Shown piece by piece: positions 34,004 through 47,240 of a stretch of DNA of 64,000 nt. Positions within the stretch are counted from its first letter, which is position 1; each line of letters opens with the position of its first letter. Both the position numbers and the translations under genes were made by a program. The notes below the pieces were generated by a model that saw only the letters and a program-made list of their open reading frames with translations, was not told where the DNA came from and ran no database searches. Source of the stretch: Zeugodacus cucurbitae (Eukaryota; Arthropoda; Insecta; Diptera; Tephritidae); NCBI RefSeq assembly GCF_028554725.1, contig NC_071669.1:26635001-26699000 (forward strand), given 5' to 3'.

Positions 34004-35462
34004 CTGCCCTCCACTTAAGTCTGATCGTCCCGATTAGACATACTTCCAGAACCAAACCCTTAGTATTTCTTTCTTTCATCTCGTCTTCTAGGACACTGTT
34101 GTCCTCTTTAGCATTTCTTTCTCCATTAGCATTAATCCTAAACCTTAAATCAATCAGTAACCAAAAATTATCCTCACAGTGGTCTACGCCGTTGATTCCA
34201 GGAACATGGATATATGGACGTCCTCTGTATCTGTGACGATACCTGTCCACCAGCTTTCTAAAATGCTCTTCCAAATTTCGGATGAATCTTTCCACCATGA
34301 TATCGAATCGTGGATGTGATGCAGCTTCACATATTTTCCGGACACATAGCTTCTGGCACATCTCCCAACTTTTGATGTCCACGTCCACCATCTCGTCAGT
34401 CTCTTTACTACGAATTGCGCACATATTTGTCCTGACCAACAAAATATTCCTGTTTCCTGATTTGCTGGTAGGTAATGGACCAGCTACAACTATGGCAAAT
34501 TGCTCCAATGGCGTTCCGGAACTGTACTGCTTCATCTGACCATGTCTCTTGGAACTCGACACTTCATTTGCAATGCAATCTCTCATTGATTGACGACAAC
34601 CAACCCAACAAAATTGATTCCTCAACCTTCCCAAGGTTTCCGTGATTCTTATGTGTCCTTCACTTGGACCTTTGTGCATCTCGTAGCAAACTGTAGGAGA
34701 TCTTTCATTTCGAACAACCACGAGAGATCGGGAGCAGTATCCTCCTTTGCCTTTCCACACTCGATATAAGCAACCAGCGACCAACTTGAAACTGTTCCAC
34801 TGTGCCTTTGAGAATAGAGGTTCTGCATACATTTCTTCATTATTTGGATGTTTCACAACTGGAGCTTCATCTTGAGATTCTTGTTCCTTCATATCACAAT
34901 CTTTTGTCCATGACACGTCTGTCTTCTCTGGGATCACCTGCATCGATTTATGCACCTCCTGTTCCTTCAACTGCGTCCACACCTGTGCCGAAACCTGAGA
35001 TGGTATACACTCTCCATGCACTTCCAGCTGTGTTGACAACTCCTCCCTTTGTAAGGTCACCTCCATCGACTCCTCCTCTTTCAGCTGTGAAGACACCCCA
35101 TTCACTTCCAATTGTGATAACAGAATCTCTCCATGCGCTTCCAAAGGTCTTGACATAAGCGCCTCATTCGCTTCTTCGTGCGCTTCCTGCTGTGTTAACA
35201 CGTCTGCTTCTTTTGAGGTCACATCCATTGACTCCTCCTCCTACTTTTCCAACTTTGAGGATAACCCATTCGCTTCCAACATCCGCTCTTTTAACTGTGA
35301 AGAAAATTGAGCTGATACATATTCGTCAACGTTGATGTTTTCTTCTTCCATTGCCTCTCTTAACCGGGCTTGCAATTCTGATTTCAAACCATTCGTTGCT
35401 AAGCCTCGTTGTTCCAACTCTCTTTTGAGTTGTGGTATCCTTAATTCGCTGAATTTGGCCAT
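33999..35462 (-). pseudogene. gag-integrase fusion ORF with one in-frame stop
   Basis: The reading frame begins at ATG 35462 (MAKFSELRIPQLKRELEQRG), runs to a TAG at 35243-35241, and continues in the same frame to TAA at 33999-34001, which lies inside the 3' LTR. The first 40 residues form a SAP domain (LKRELEQRGLATNGLKSELQ), a DNA-binding helix pair. Degenerate repeats of about 20-30 residues containing QLEVHGE or PLEAHGE follow. Then comes an integrase zinc-binding-like piece (HKGPSEGHIRITETLGRLR, FCWVGC) and the start of the integrase core (FAIVVAGPLPTSKSGNRNIL), after which the core is deleted. The last part (RHRYRGRPYIHVPGINGVDH) is the element's C-terminal end. It cannot replicate on its own. 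Confidence 0.8.
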
Positions 35463-35508
35463 TATCTCCTATGGAGTTTTATTTGTCAATCCCACTTCTG
35501 ACACCAAT

Positions 35509-35853
35509 TGTAAAAGTTTATAAAAGTCACACTTAAATGGCTATACATTAATCTTTATTTCTAATTCCTTATAACTTAACACTTTAGTACTCAATACTCT
35601 ACTTTACAACTCTAACTTATAACTTGTTTACACTTTGCTCGACAACTCTCTCCTTAGAATTGTCCTCACTCGACAACTCTCTTATAAGAACTGTGTCTTG
35701 CTGCCAGTCCGACAGCCCTTTTATAGTCGATTGCTAGCATGTTATCGTCACTCGAACATTCTGGCAACTACGAATATCGATGTCTAGATAGATCTGGCAA
35801 GTTATAGATTTCGATTGTCAATTCTAGTTTGTTCTGGTGCCATTTTCGTTACA
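35509..35853 (-). repeat. 5' LTR (345 bp, partly deleted)
   Basis: It matches the 3' LTR but lacks about 65 bp that hold the stretch around GAAACTCTACCCTGAG. The internal side is followed by the primer-binding-like site. Confidence 0.85.
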
Positions 35854-35857
35854 ATAT

Positions 35858-36653
35858 TCTGTTGATGATTTTTTATTTGGATCAAGTTTACAAAATAATT
35901 ATAGTTAATATGATGCCTTTTCTAAACCCTCACCAATAATACTTGCGATAAGAAAGAGAGTTCTTATACACCTTGTCGCCTCATTTTTATCCTCATTTCA
36001 ACGTTAACTATTTTATCTTCTTGATATATGTGTATTCTTCAAAACTTTGTTGATATCTTGAATATTGAAATGAATTTATTCAATAGATTTACGACATGTT
36101 TACAATAATAATAATAACACTACAATAAGAAAGCAAGAAATTATGTACATGAATTATACGGGAATAGTGTAACAGCTTTCCTGAAAATGAATATAATATT
36201 GAAAAACCAAAAGAGCACTATTACAATAGAAACATTCCAGTCTTTTTAAATACATACAGTGGTAGTCAAAATTATTTACACATCGGACGTTTTTTTTACA
36301 AGTTTTTTACAAGTTCCATAAATATGTTGTTTCTTTCTCTCATTAGACGTTTAGTAGGAGTTTCCATACTAATACTTTAAATATATTAAATTTTCGGATG
36401 TTTGTGCGTATTTTTAATGAGGATTGTAATGCATGAAAGTAGAAGAAAATCAATTTATATTATCGAAACCAAATCATTGTCAAACCTACACATACTAGTT
36501 ATATAAAATAAAGATTTGTACACAAATTTTATTGAATTTGCGAACCACGCCTAATAGATGAAAATAAATTACTTCTATATGGCAGCACAGTCATATCTAC
36601 TCCGTTTTGGGTAAATATAACCCTGGTAAATATTGTCATTGATTGTCAGAAAG
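35858..36653. other. Upstream region of catalase
   Basis: AT-rich DNA with no coding frame. It should contain catalase regulatory sequence; beyond the TATA box no site could be supported. Confidence 0.35.
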
Positions 36654-36690
36654 TATAAAAGAGCTTCCAGTTTTCACCTGCATATCATTT
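36654..36690 (+). promoter_or_regulatory. Candidate catalase core promoter
   Basis: TATAAAA at 36654-36660 is followed about 31 bp later by the initiator-like TCATTTT near 36685. This places the 5' end of the transcript about 118 bases before the start codon at 36803. It fits an RNA polymerase II TATA-Inr promoter. Confidence 0.6.
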
Positions 36691-36802
36691 TCCGTGTGTG
36701 AACGGTTTTAAAGCATATATTAATTGTGAATTTAGATTACGCACCTTTTGCCGGTTTTGCTGTTGTTATTCTTTTAACAGTTCAAGCTTAATATTTAAAA
36801 AC

Positions 36803-39800
36803 ATGTCTAATCGCGACGCAGCCACAAATCAACTAATCGACTATAAAAATAATTTGTCGGTAAGTGTGTTAGTAGCAAGATAGGGTTTAATGAAATTGAA
36901 AGAACGTACACAAATGTTTACAATTTTTAGTACAAAAACATATAAGATACTAGGATTGTATTAATAGGGTGGAAACAAAGAGAAAAACAAATTTTTAAAG
37001 GGAGTCTATGGCTAAATCATAATTAGTAGCATTTTTATCTTATACCGTACATATGCATTTAATTCTATTTTTTTCTTTTGTCTATATTAACGTCTCAACT
37101 TTGGATATTTTTATTAAAAATTATGGAAAGGTTTTTTTTTGTTGGTTTTGCTCGGTTTGAATACAAAATAATTAATAATTATAATATTAGTATCCTACAT
37201 ACTATATGTATGTATTTTTTAAAAATTTATTAATATACATATATTGTGAAATATATTTCGTGATGTTGAAATTAGTACAGAGATTATAAAAAATTAAAAT
37301 AATGGATTTAAAATTAATTAAGCAATTTAAGCGTTTTAGCATATGTTTACATTTTGTTATAACTAATCTGTAGAGTTTATTTTTTTTATATTTGATATAT
37401 TTTTATTTAGTTTAATATTAAGACTTTATATTTTCTTTTATTTATTTGAAAACTACTTAAATATTTTAAGTTAACAGTTCAATGATATTATGTTTATGTT
37501 TGTAATACAATTTTATATTCGTAAGAACAAATTTATTAGTCATACGTTAATGATAGTTAAATCGAGTATATAAAAAGGTTTGCTTAATACTAGTTTTTAA
37601 AAGTGGTAAAGCTCAACATCATTAAAATTATATGTATTATTAATTAATAAATAAGATTTTTTATATAAATTTAAAATTTTTGTTTTTCTTACATGCCCAA
37701 ATACACATACATGCCGATGTTAGTATGTAATCGTTTAATACTTAATATGAATTACGCTATTGTTGCAGTTTAAACATTTATTTTCCATTTTGTGTGAGCT
37801 GAAAAATTCACTTCATATCTGATATATCTATCGGTTGATTTTGCTAGTGTTAATTGTTTGCAATTATTTTCTATTAGTAGCATTATTTTGCAATGACTTG
37901 CACAATTCATAATATACGCATACAACACTACCATTCCATATTTAGTCAACTAATTTCACACATTTTTAAACGTTTTAAGTTTTCCGTCTTTTGAGCAATA
38001 CTATACATGTTTTTGTATTGAAAATAACAGTATTTTTTTTTAAATGGTAACGCCGTCATATTTTTATAATGGTTTCGATCACAATCATCGCATTTTGTAT
38101 TTTATATTTCATCTCAACGTATTTTGTACGTTATCTCCATCTAACTTAGTAGCCATAAAATTTGCGAAATAGAGTTGTACAATTATATTGATTATATTTT
38201 ATTATGAAAATATATATGTATGTACGGGGTATGTTATCACGATAATGTAATTACTTTATTATTTTGATACAGGTTCGGCAACACCGGTAATAGTTTATTC
38301 AGAAAGTCATATATTAATAGTTTAGTAATGTAGATTATTATTTTTATTTATTATTGCAATAACACACAACAGTAATGCCCAAATAATACCCCAAGAGGCC
38401 AGAGGTTGTACATACATATGTATACCCGCTAAGAACACACGTATATACACATAAATATACATAATCTGTGTACATTTGTTTTAAAAGAGTTATCCATAAA
38501 ATGATTTTTTAATGTTTGCTTCAGTAATATCTCCACATATACATATGTGTGCACATATGTAACGGATGCAAAAAATATTGTTTAATTTTGCTTTACGCAA
38601 GTTTTTATTTTTGTTTTGAACCGTTTTGCATTTGTTGTTAATGAGGACTATTAAATTATGAACATGTATAAATAAAAAGTCCAGTCATGATTTTGAGTGT
38701 TAACAAAGAGTTAAAGCTTTTAATTGGTTTTCCTGGTTTTGAATGCAAGTACACTTGTACTTATATCTGTATGTATATTTATCATATGTTCAAATTAGTT
38801 GGACTTGATTTAATATATATGTATTTATTAATATAATTTCAAATGTCTTAATATAGTATAAGGTATTACACTTAGTTTAATATGAAATAAGTGATGTTCT
38901 CTTAAATGTTTATGTACTTACGCAAGCGCACTTTTCAACGTTAACAAAAACCTGTTGAATTCTTACATGCGCGAGTACAAATTATATAGGCATTTGGTGA
39001 AACCTTTTGAAATTAAAGCAAATAATTCCAATGTTTATAAATATTAGAAAATGTACACCTATGTATGTATGTATGTATATTGGCTAGTCACAGTACCAAT
39101 GAATGCGCAAATCAAAACCACAAAAGGCACCTTCGAGTACTGTAAACTTCAATGAAGCATGGCACAGTTTATACAAAAGTCAATGCACTTCATTCCACGA
39201 TTGTAAAAACTGGTATGAAGTTGTTTATATATAATCACATTGACTGTTAGTTGTTGTTGTTAGTGGCTGCCTATAGTAGAAAAGCTGGTGTACAGTGCCT
39301 ATGTTGCGACTGAAACTACAACTCCTTTCAAGTGACTTCGCTATATTTGCGAATTTGTACGCGTGCGAGAACTGTTGGAACTAAATGGGTAGAGGGAATG
39401 TATGTTAAAATAGTTTTCGTCTCATACAGTTGGTAATAGCTGCTTTAGAACTCGCTTTAGAAACACATATGCACAAATGGAGTTACTTAACACATACAAT
39501 ATGCATTGAAAAATTGTTTGCATTTTAGGCTTTGTCACTGCACGCAATGAAATTTCGAATGCAGTCACGTCTTTTCAAACATATGTATATGCATACATGT
39601 GTGTATGTGTGAATACTTATTCGGAACGAAATTGGTTTTACTGGAGCTAATTATTTGCATTTGGACGAATTTGATTGAATTGACCAAGAATGGCAGATTA
39701 CCTAATTAAAATTTTAAAATTTCAACATACAACCTGTTTATCAGCGGTTTAACCTTCGACTGTTATTCAATTACATTCACAACTTTATACAATTTGCATC

Positions 39801-42800
39801 GTTTAATGTACATTTGCACATACGTAACACAGATAATTAGAAATTTTGAGCGAAGGGAAAATAACAAAACAATTTTTTTATAATATAAACTTTATACTGA
39901 CGGCAGTGCACCGAAGTTGATAAACCCAGCATTAAGATGAGTGCGGTGAAATAAGAAAACAACTAATACAAAGCGTGATAATTTCAAACTCCATATCACA
40001 ATAGCATTGCTAATGCTCATTCACTTTAATTAATTGTAAATTCATTTTAGCTATCAGTAAATCCGCTGTTTACTTTGATTTATTCACTTTCAATTATTCC
40101 CAAACACAATTCATGGATTTATTTCAACAAAATGAAATTATTGCCTACTCATGTTTGTATGTGTTGAGTGATTTGTGCAATAAGTTAGAAAATATAAATA
40201 TTTTAATTAATATTTTATTTTATTTTCAATTACGTAGTTGTTTATTAAAAATATAATAAATATGTAATAAAAATATTTCACAAAAAATATAAAAATTTTT
40301 AAGACTGTTTATGCGCATATTCATTTCTGCAATTAGAAGAGAAATCATCACAAGTTTGGTTTGAAAAATACACAATATAATATAATTCTTATTAGATGAT
40401 ATTTACTTCAGTACTTTAAAGTATTTTTATGTCGAAGTTTACTAGCCTTGAACTGGTGAAAGATGCATGCAGAGGGCAAAGTCAAAGCAAGATAGTGCAG
40501 TTTACTGCTTGGATTTATAATACATGCAAAAATTCTTACTATATATGTAATCTATATGTGTATATAATTCTTTCATGGGGGGCATATTCATGAATATATG
40601 CATAGGTGTGTACATTTTAACTTCTGTGTGAAATAAAAATGTGTATATACTTTGGGTGTACAACGCTTTCGCTCTTATCTCAATGTTTTATATGTGTTAT
40701 CTGAGTGTGTTATCTCACGGCGTGACAAAACAAACACAACACATATATATGGAGATGGAAATAATAACTCTTAGTACAGTTAATTCCAATATCAAAGTTG
40801 TTAGGAGTTTTTAATCACCATTTTTTTCACAAATTTACATATCACATAAAGTAGGTATGTGTTATGTGCATTAGTGTGCATATTCCAAAAAATTTAGACA
40901 CACACGTTACATAGCACATAAGTAAATATACATACATATACCGGAATGTATATGCAATGGAAATGAATTCATCTTTAAACCGACTTATTTCGCATTCAAA
41001 TTATTCTTATTTCATTACGAAAATATACGTATTTAGTATGATATTTTGAATTTTAAAATTGTAACACATATATATATAGTTTATTCTTAAGACACAATAA
41101 AGAACAGAATGCGAAACACAATCAGATTATTATTTAGTTTATTGCTTTATACATTCATATACTATATATCGTTCAACACTGTATGAATTCGTCAGCATTC
41201 TGCTTAAATGTAAGCAAATACAATATTCTTAATTCAGTTAAATATGTACATTACGCCCCGTCTATGTGTGTGCACTTTTGTACATAGGACTAAGATTTAT
41301 TTAATTTAATTCTGTTCAAAATTAGTAAAGAATTTCCAGGTATCTGCAACATTTATAACATCTATTCACACATATTATATCTAAATATAAAATACATTTT
41401 AATTTCGCAGTTCTAAAGGTCTAGTGCGTTGAAGTTTACGAATGTATTTATACTTTTTGTTGTTATTTGTATTGTACTAATTGAATTCATTTATATTTCA
41501 GAAACCTCCGGGCACAATTACAACAGGAGCTGGTAATCCTGTTGGTATTAAGGATGCAACTCTAACCGTGGGACCAAGGGGTCCGGCATTGTTGCAGGAT
41601 GTCAACTTTTTGGATGAGATGGCTGCCTTCGATCGTGAACGCATACCAGAGCGTGTAGTTCATGCTAAAGGTGCCGGCGCTTTTGGTTATTTCGAGGTGA
41701 CGCATGACATTACGAAATATTGTGCCGCTAAGGTATTCGAGAAGGTACATAAGCGTACGCCGATTGCAGTGCGTTTTTCCACCGTGGGCGGAGAAAGTGG
41801 ATCCGCTGATACCGCCCGTGATCCGCGCGGTTTTGCTGTAAAGTTTTACACTGAGGACGGTGTCTGGGATTTGGTGGGCAATAACACACCAATTTTCTTT
41901 ATACGTGACCCAATTCTTTTTCCCAGCTTTATCCACACTCAGAAGCGTAATCCGCAAACACATTTGAAGGATCCGGATATGTTCTGGGACTTTTTAACTC
42001 TGCGTCCGGAGAGTACTCACCAGGTAACACATGTGTAATATAAATATTAAATTTAATAATTTTTAATGATATTAAAATATGTTTAATAGGTGTCCTTTTT
42101 GTTTGGAGATCGAGGCATTCCCGATGGTTATCGTCATATGAATGGATATGGTTCGCATACTTTCAAGTTGGTTAATTGTAAAGGGGAGCCTATTTATGCT
42201 AAATTCCACTACAAAACTGATCAGGGCATTAAGAATCTCGATCCCAAGGTCGCTCAAGGGTTATCAGCTACTGATCCAGACTATAGTATTCGTGATTTGT
42301 ACAATGCTATTAAGAATGGCAATTACCCAAGTTGGACATGGTATTTGCAAGTGATGACATTTGATCAAGCTAAGAAATTCAAATATAATCCCTTTGATGT
42401 AACAAAAGTATGGAGCCATAAGGATTTCCCACTTATCCAATTTGGCAAGATGGTGCTCGATAGAAATCCTACCAATTACTTTGCTGAAGTTGAACAAATT
42501 GCCTTTAGTCCAGCACATTTGGTTCCAGGCATTGAACCATCGCCCGACAAGATGTTGCAAGGCCGACTTTTCTCGTACTCAGACACACACAGACATCGTT
42601 TGGGCCCTAATTATTTGCAAATACCGGTGAATTGCCCTTATCGTGTTAGTGTTACTAACTATCAGCGCGACGGTCAAATGCGTGTTAATGATAATCAAGG
42701 TGGTGCTCCGAATTATTTCCCCAATTCGTTCTCAGGACCAGACGAAAGTGCTCGTGCAAAGAGCTTGATGCCATGTTGCCCTGTGCAAGGTGAGGTTTAT

Positions 42801-43031
42801 CGCTTCACCAGCGGCTTCACCGAGGACAATTATAGCCAGGTGACCGATTTTTGGGTTTATGTTTTGGATGATAGAGCTCGCCAACGTTTGGTAGCTAACA
42901 TTGTTGACAGTTTGAGCAATGCCAGTCAATTTATTCAGGAGCGTGCTGTTAAGAACTTTACTTTAGTTCATGCTGACTTTGGTAGAATGCTTACTGAAGG
43001 CCTTAACTTGGCCAAATCGGCCAAAATCTAA
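36803..43031 (+). CDS. Cat: Catalase, complete
   Basis: Three coding exons: 36803-36859, 41502-42023 and 42090-43031, all GT-AG with phase-0 junctions, giving 506 aa, the same as Drosophila Cat. It is a heme enzyme converting H2O2 to water and oxygen in peroxisomes. Exon 1 gives MSNRDAATNQLIDYKNNLS. Catalytic H73 is in RVVHAKGAG, distal N146 is in DLVGNNTP, the loop FSTVGGESGSADTARDPRG is intact, and the proximal heme tyrosine Y356 is in RLFSYSDTHRHRLG. The C-terminus is NLAKSAKI; the final AKI would be only a weak variant of the peroxisomal SKL-type signal. Intron 1 is 4.6 kb and intron 2 is 66 bp. The short first exon was identified by its match to the family N-terminus and by its donor GTAAGT. 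No disabling change was seen. Confidence 0.96.
36860..41501 (+). other. Catalase intron 1 (4.6 kb)
   Basis: The intron is bounded by GTAAGTGTG and TTTATATTTCAG. It is AT-rich, with many CATATGTAT phrases and a (GTAT)n run near 39061-39080. No coding frame or recognisable transposon was seen in it, unlike the neighbouring intergenic DNA. Confidence 0.8.
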
Positions 43032-43444
43032 AGAACTGAAATTAATTATTATCTTTGCAAATATTTTCAATGTTTTCAATGCTAATGCACATAACTTTTT
43101 TGAGGTTACGGGTCGCTTCCAGACACATTTTTTGATATATTATTAAAACATAAAGGGCTGTGATACAGTCTGCCAAAGGGCAAACAATTGTAATGTTTAT
43201 TTTTATTGGATAAAAAACGAAAAATTATTTGAAATTCAAATTGTAATACCGTTTATTGGTTAAATTGTTCAAATTGTCGATTTGTAATCTTATTGGAGAA
43301 GATTAGCAAATTCTTGTTGGCTTTATTTTTTTTTAATCAATTGAAATCGCTATCCCTTTATGCTTGTATAATCATATTGTTATATGAAATTTTGTGTTTA
43401 AACAAGTACAGATATATACATATGTATGCTTTTTTTACATTTTT

Positions 43445-43450
43445 AATAAA
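43445..43450 (+). terminator. Candidate catalase polyadenylation signal
   Basis: AATAAA lies about 415 bases after the stop. It is one of several A-rich hexamers, so the assignment is tentative. Confidence 0.35.
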
Positions 43451-44929
43451 ATTCAATATTCATAAAATAAAAAAAATACTACTGCTTTTCATTGCAATAT
43501 AAACAAATGTACGCTGAATGTCTGAAACATTGTTACCAAGTAATAGTTAGGAGACATGCTTTGCAATCCGTAGACATAGTTAATAAAAGGAATTATTTTT
43601 TGAAATTTTTAAATTTGATAATTTGTTTTTTTATATTGTATTTTAAAATTTGTAATTTCTTGATTATCTCATAGTTGATTTAATTTAATTGGATTGGATT
43701 GGAATCATGAAGTGTTAGATTTATATAAATTTATATAAGAACAAAAATATATTTTGATGAACAACTGATAACATTAGTATAAATTGCATTTTTTGATTAA
43801 ATAGAACAAGGATTATATATAATAATTTTCATGAAATTTGGTGTAAATCAAAGTCATATAATGATTCGCCCAAACAAAAACTGTTCGGCAGTGTTGGACT
43901 GCAAGGAGGTGGTTAGTATAAGGTGAAATCTCTTTGCAAGTTGGACATATGTTGGTAGTGTTAGAATAATAGAAACACTTTCAATATGTACAAAAATTGG
44001 TCATGAGTTATAAGCAAAGAGATAAGGGTATAGCCTGTACTTTTTCGTTCAGTTGGTGAATAGGGTCGCCGCGGATTTAGAGGGGGAGAGTGTTAGGTTC
44101 TCAATATAGAAGAAGCAAGAAAGATCGGCGAGATAGTTATCGGAGAGATATTATTATACAACCATCAGATAGTGGAATCTACTTTTTAATCGTTCTTGCT
44201 TTAGAGTTCGCCTCAAAGTAATACTCATGATTGACGACCACTCAGATAATTTGTAATGCATCTCTTCGGTTTCGGCGGCGATGTAGTTTGTAATGTATAC
44301 TTGCGCTGTGTAATTGAGCGAGTCAAATTCTTTTAACAAGCCCAACGCTATTAGAATTGTCTTCTCACCAAAGTTGGTTTTTGATTAAGGTTAGGGTTAA
44401 TTAATAATTTAACCAGATATGTATAGAACACTATAAGCGCTTATTGAAATTTTCTGGTTGCCGAATCTTATTGAGATCCCTAATGTTATGGTTAATGGTT
44501 AATGGTTAACGGCGTCGACCTGGCGACCCGTCGCTCATTTGATAAATTAGGAACAAAGTGAGCGAATAGTGGAAGTGTATTTATGTTCACCGGCTATAAC
44601 GTTCATAAGAATATGTAGGGCGACGAAGGTGTTCTTAAAAAGCATTGTAAATACCACACATTTAACTTTGCTAACATTAACAAAGGTGATACCACGGGTT
44701 TCTGGCCCGTATATTATATTTCACAGAAAAAACTCGAAGTTTTTTGGTGGATTATAGTGATTCGAGTTAGAGAAGATTAACTATATTAGAGAAATTTATG
44801 TATTTTTTTAAAACAATGCATTACTTTGATAAAATGTATATTCAAGATTAAGTTATAAAAAACAAAGCTTAGGAAAATGGCCACAACACTTTTATATTAA
44901 AGTTTTTTTAAAAAGTTCCAAATTGTCAA
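43451..44929. other. Intergenic, with a pogo-type MITE end
   Basis: Mostly unique AT-rich DNA. At about 44730-44790 the string AACTCGAAGTTTTTTGGTGG, followed by GATTCGAGTTAGAGAAG, matches the right terminal region of the MITE at 60946-61406, so a truncated copy is present. No gene was seen. Confidence 0.45.
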
Positions 44930-45685
44930 ATGTGGGTACATTTGGAACAAATATTCCTTTTCACCCTGAGGAGGTTGCTTTCGAAGATGGGCAAAATCGG
45001 ACCACTGCCACGTTCACAAAATGGCGAAAACCGAAAACACATAAAGTGCCATAACTAAGCCATAATTAAAGCTATGGAAATAAAATTTGGTACAAATGAT
45101 CGCACTATGAAGGGGCATATTTGGATGTAATTTTTTTGGAGAAGTGGTCGTTGCCCCGCCCCATACTAAGTTTTTTGTACATATCTCGTAAACTACTTAA
45201 GTTATATCAACCAAACTTTCTAGAAACGTTTCTTTTAGGTACTACCTTATAATGTCCATAAAATGGAGCAAATCGGATTTTAATCACACCCACCTTCTAT
45301 ACGAAGGTTATGTTGAAAACTACTAAAAATGCTTTAACTCAGTAAAGGAAAACACCAGAAACCTTAAATTTCATTATAAGGAAGGTATCAGAAGGGCTCC
45401 ACTCAAATTGGTATACAAAATTTTAAGTGGGTGTGGGTCAAAAACCATTTCTTCGAAACTACTCGACCAATATCAATGAAACTTGGTTTTCAAGACCACA
45501 TATATATCGAACATGAGGACCTCGGTGCTTCTAACCTAATATTATGGTTTTCAATTTTCAATGGACTTTATACCTTATACATATATGACGAATATGTGGG
45601 TCAAATTGTATATTATATAATATTAATAAAATGAAATAAATAAATTGCGAGAGTATAAAATGTTCGGTCACAACCGAACTTAGCC
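44930..45685 (-). mobile_element. TATACTCTCGCAA-family repeat, inverted copy
   Basis: Read on the minus strand it starts AAGTTCGGTTGTGACCGAAC and TTTTATACTCTCGCAA at 45685 and runs leftwards into the family body. The 3' terminal part is missing. Confidence 0.7.
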
Positions 45686-46462
45686 CTGGTATATAGGAAG
45701 TTGGCGTGGTTGTGAAGCGATTTGGCCTATTTTCACAACATATCATTGGGATGTAAAGAAACTATTAGAAACCAAGTTTCATTCAAATCGGTCGAGTAGT
45801 TCCTGAGATATGGTTTTTGACCCATAAGTGGGCGACGCCACGCCCATTTTCCATTTTGTAAAAAAATCTGAGTGCAGCTTCCATCTGCCATTTCTTATGT
45901 GGAATTTAGTGTTTCTGGCGTTTTTCGTTAGTGAGTTAACCCACTTTTAGTAATTTTCAACCTAACTTTTGTATGGGAGGTGGGCGTGGTTATTATCCGA
46001 TTTCTCTCATTTATGGACTGTATTAAGAAGTGGCTAAAAAAAACGACGGCAGAAAGTTTGGTTTATATAGCTCTATTGGTTTGCGAGATATGTACAAAAA
46101 ACTTAGTATGGGGCGGGGCCACGCCCACTTCCCCAAAAAAATTACATCCAAATATGCCCCTTCATAGTGCGATCCTTCATACCAAATTTTATTTTCGTAG
46201 CTTTGTTTATGGCTTAGTTATGGCACTTTATGTGTTTTCGGTTTTCGCCATTTTGTGGGCGTGGCAGTGGTCCGATTTTGCTCATTTTCGAAAGCAACCT
46301 TCCTATGGTGCCAAGAAATAAGTGTGCCAAGTTTCATCAAGATATCTTAATTTTTACTCAAGTTACAGCTTGCACAGACGGACGGACGGACGGACAGACA
46401 GACATTCGGATTTGAACTCCACTCTTCACCCTGATCACTTTGGTATATATAACCCTATATCT
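45686..46462 (+). mobile_element. TATACTCTCGCAA-family repeat, direct copy (both ends truncated)
   Basis: This is family body sequence from GGTATATAGGAAGTTGGCG to ATAACCCTATATCTAA, including the GGACGGACGGACGGACAGAC tract near 46379. The frames at 45980-46531 are shadows conserved only because the repeat is. Confidence 0.7.
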
Positions 46463-46469
46463 AATCTTA

Positions 46470-47240
46470 AAATCTTAATGAAACTTGGAACACATATTCC
46501 TTGGCACCCTGAGGAGGTTGGTATTGGATAAATGGGCGAAATCGGACCATTGCCACGCCCACAAAATGGCGAAAACCGAAAACCTATACAGTATCATAAC
46601 TAAGCCATAAACAAAGTTATAAAAATAAAATTTGGTACAGAGGATCGCATTAGGGAAGGACACATTTGGATGTAATTTTTTTTGTATATATCTTGCAAAC
46701 CAAAAAAACTGTATAAACCAAACTTTCTGCAGTCGTTTCTTTTAGCCATTTGCTTATACAGTCCAAAAGTGAAAGAAAACGGATAATAACCACCATAAGA
46801 TATGGCAGATGGAAGCTGCACTCAGATTTTTTTACAAAATGGGAAATGGGCGTGGCGTCGCCCACTTATGGGTCAAAAACCATATCGCAGGAACTTCATG
46901 ACCGATTTCAATGAAATTCGTTATATAACACTTTCTTGACACCCTGATGACACGGGTGGAATATGGGCGAAATCGGTTCACAACCACGCCTACTTTCCAT
47001 ATAACTCAATTTTGAATTCCATCTTATTCCTTCATTTGATAATATATACATTAGGAACCAATAAAGATAGCGGAATAAAACTTTACACAAATACTGTTTT
47101 TGAGCTATGACATCACTTGTGAAAAAATTGTCAAAATCGGACCATGACTTTTCAAGCCCCTGATATCGTACATGAAGCACTCAGTAACTTAGGGTAATTT
47201 TTCACCGAAAATATTGGTATCTCCCTCAGATAATTTAATG
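46470..47240 (-). mobile_element. TATACTCTCGCAA-family repeat, inverted copy
   Basis: Family body on the minus strand, beginning near ATTCCTTGGCACCCTGAGGA. It pairs with the preceding direct copy to form a long imperfect palindrome. Confidence 0.65.

Larger units (their letters stand above)
33601..35853 (-). mobile_element. Internally deleted LTR retrotransposon with SAP-domain gag
   Basis: On the minus strand the order is: 5' LTR (35853-35509, 345 bp), primer-binding-like TGGTGTCAGAAGTGGG directly inside it, gag ORF from 35462, a fused integrase remnant, the purine tract ACTTAAGTGGAGGGCAG (34004-34020), and the 3' LTR (34003-33601, 403 bp). LTRs start TGTAA and end TTACA. ATAT flanks both sides (33597-33600 and 35854-35857), so the insertion is intact. 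The 5' LTR lacks about 65 bp near one end; otherwise the two LTRs look nearly identical, implying recent insertion. Protease, reverse transcriptase and RNase H are missing. The Gypsy-type assignment rests on the integrase remnant. Confidence 0.85.

Noticed and set aside
41562..41963. 133-codon minus-strand frame inside catalase exon 2
   Set aside because: Antisense shadow; the plus strand carries an unmistakable catalase.
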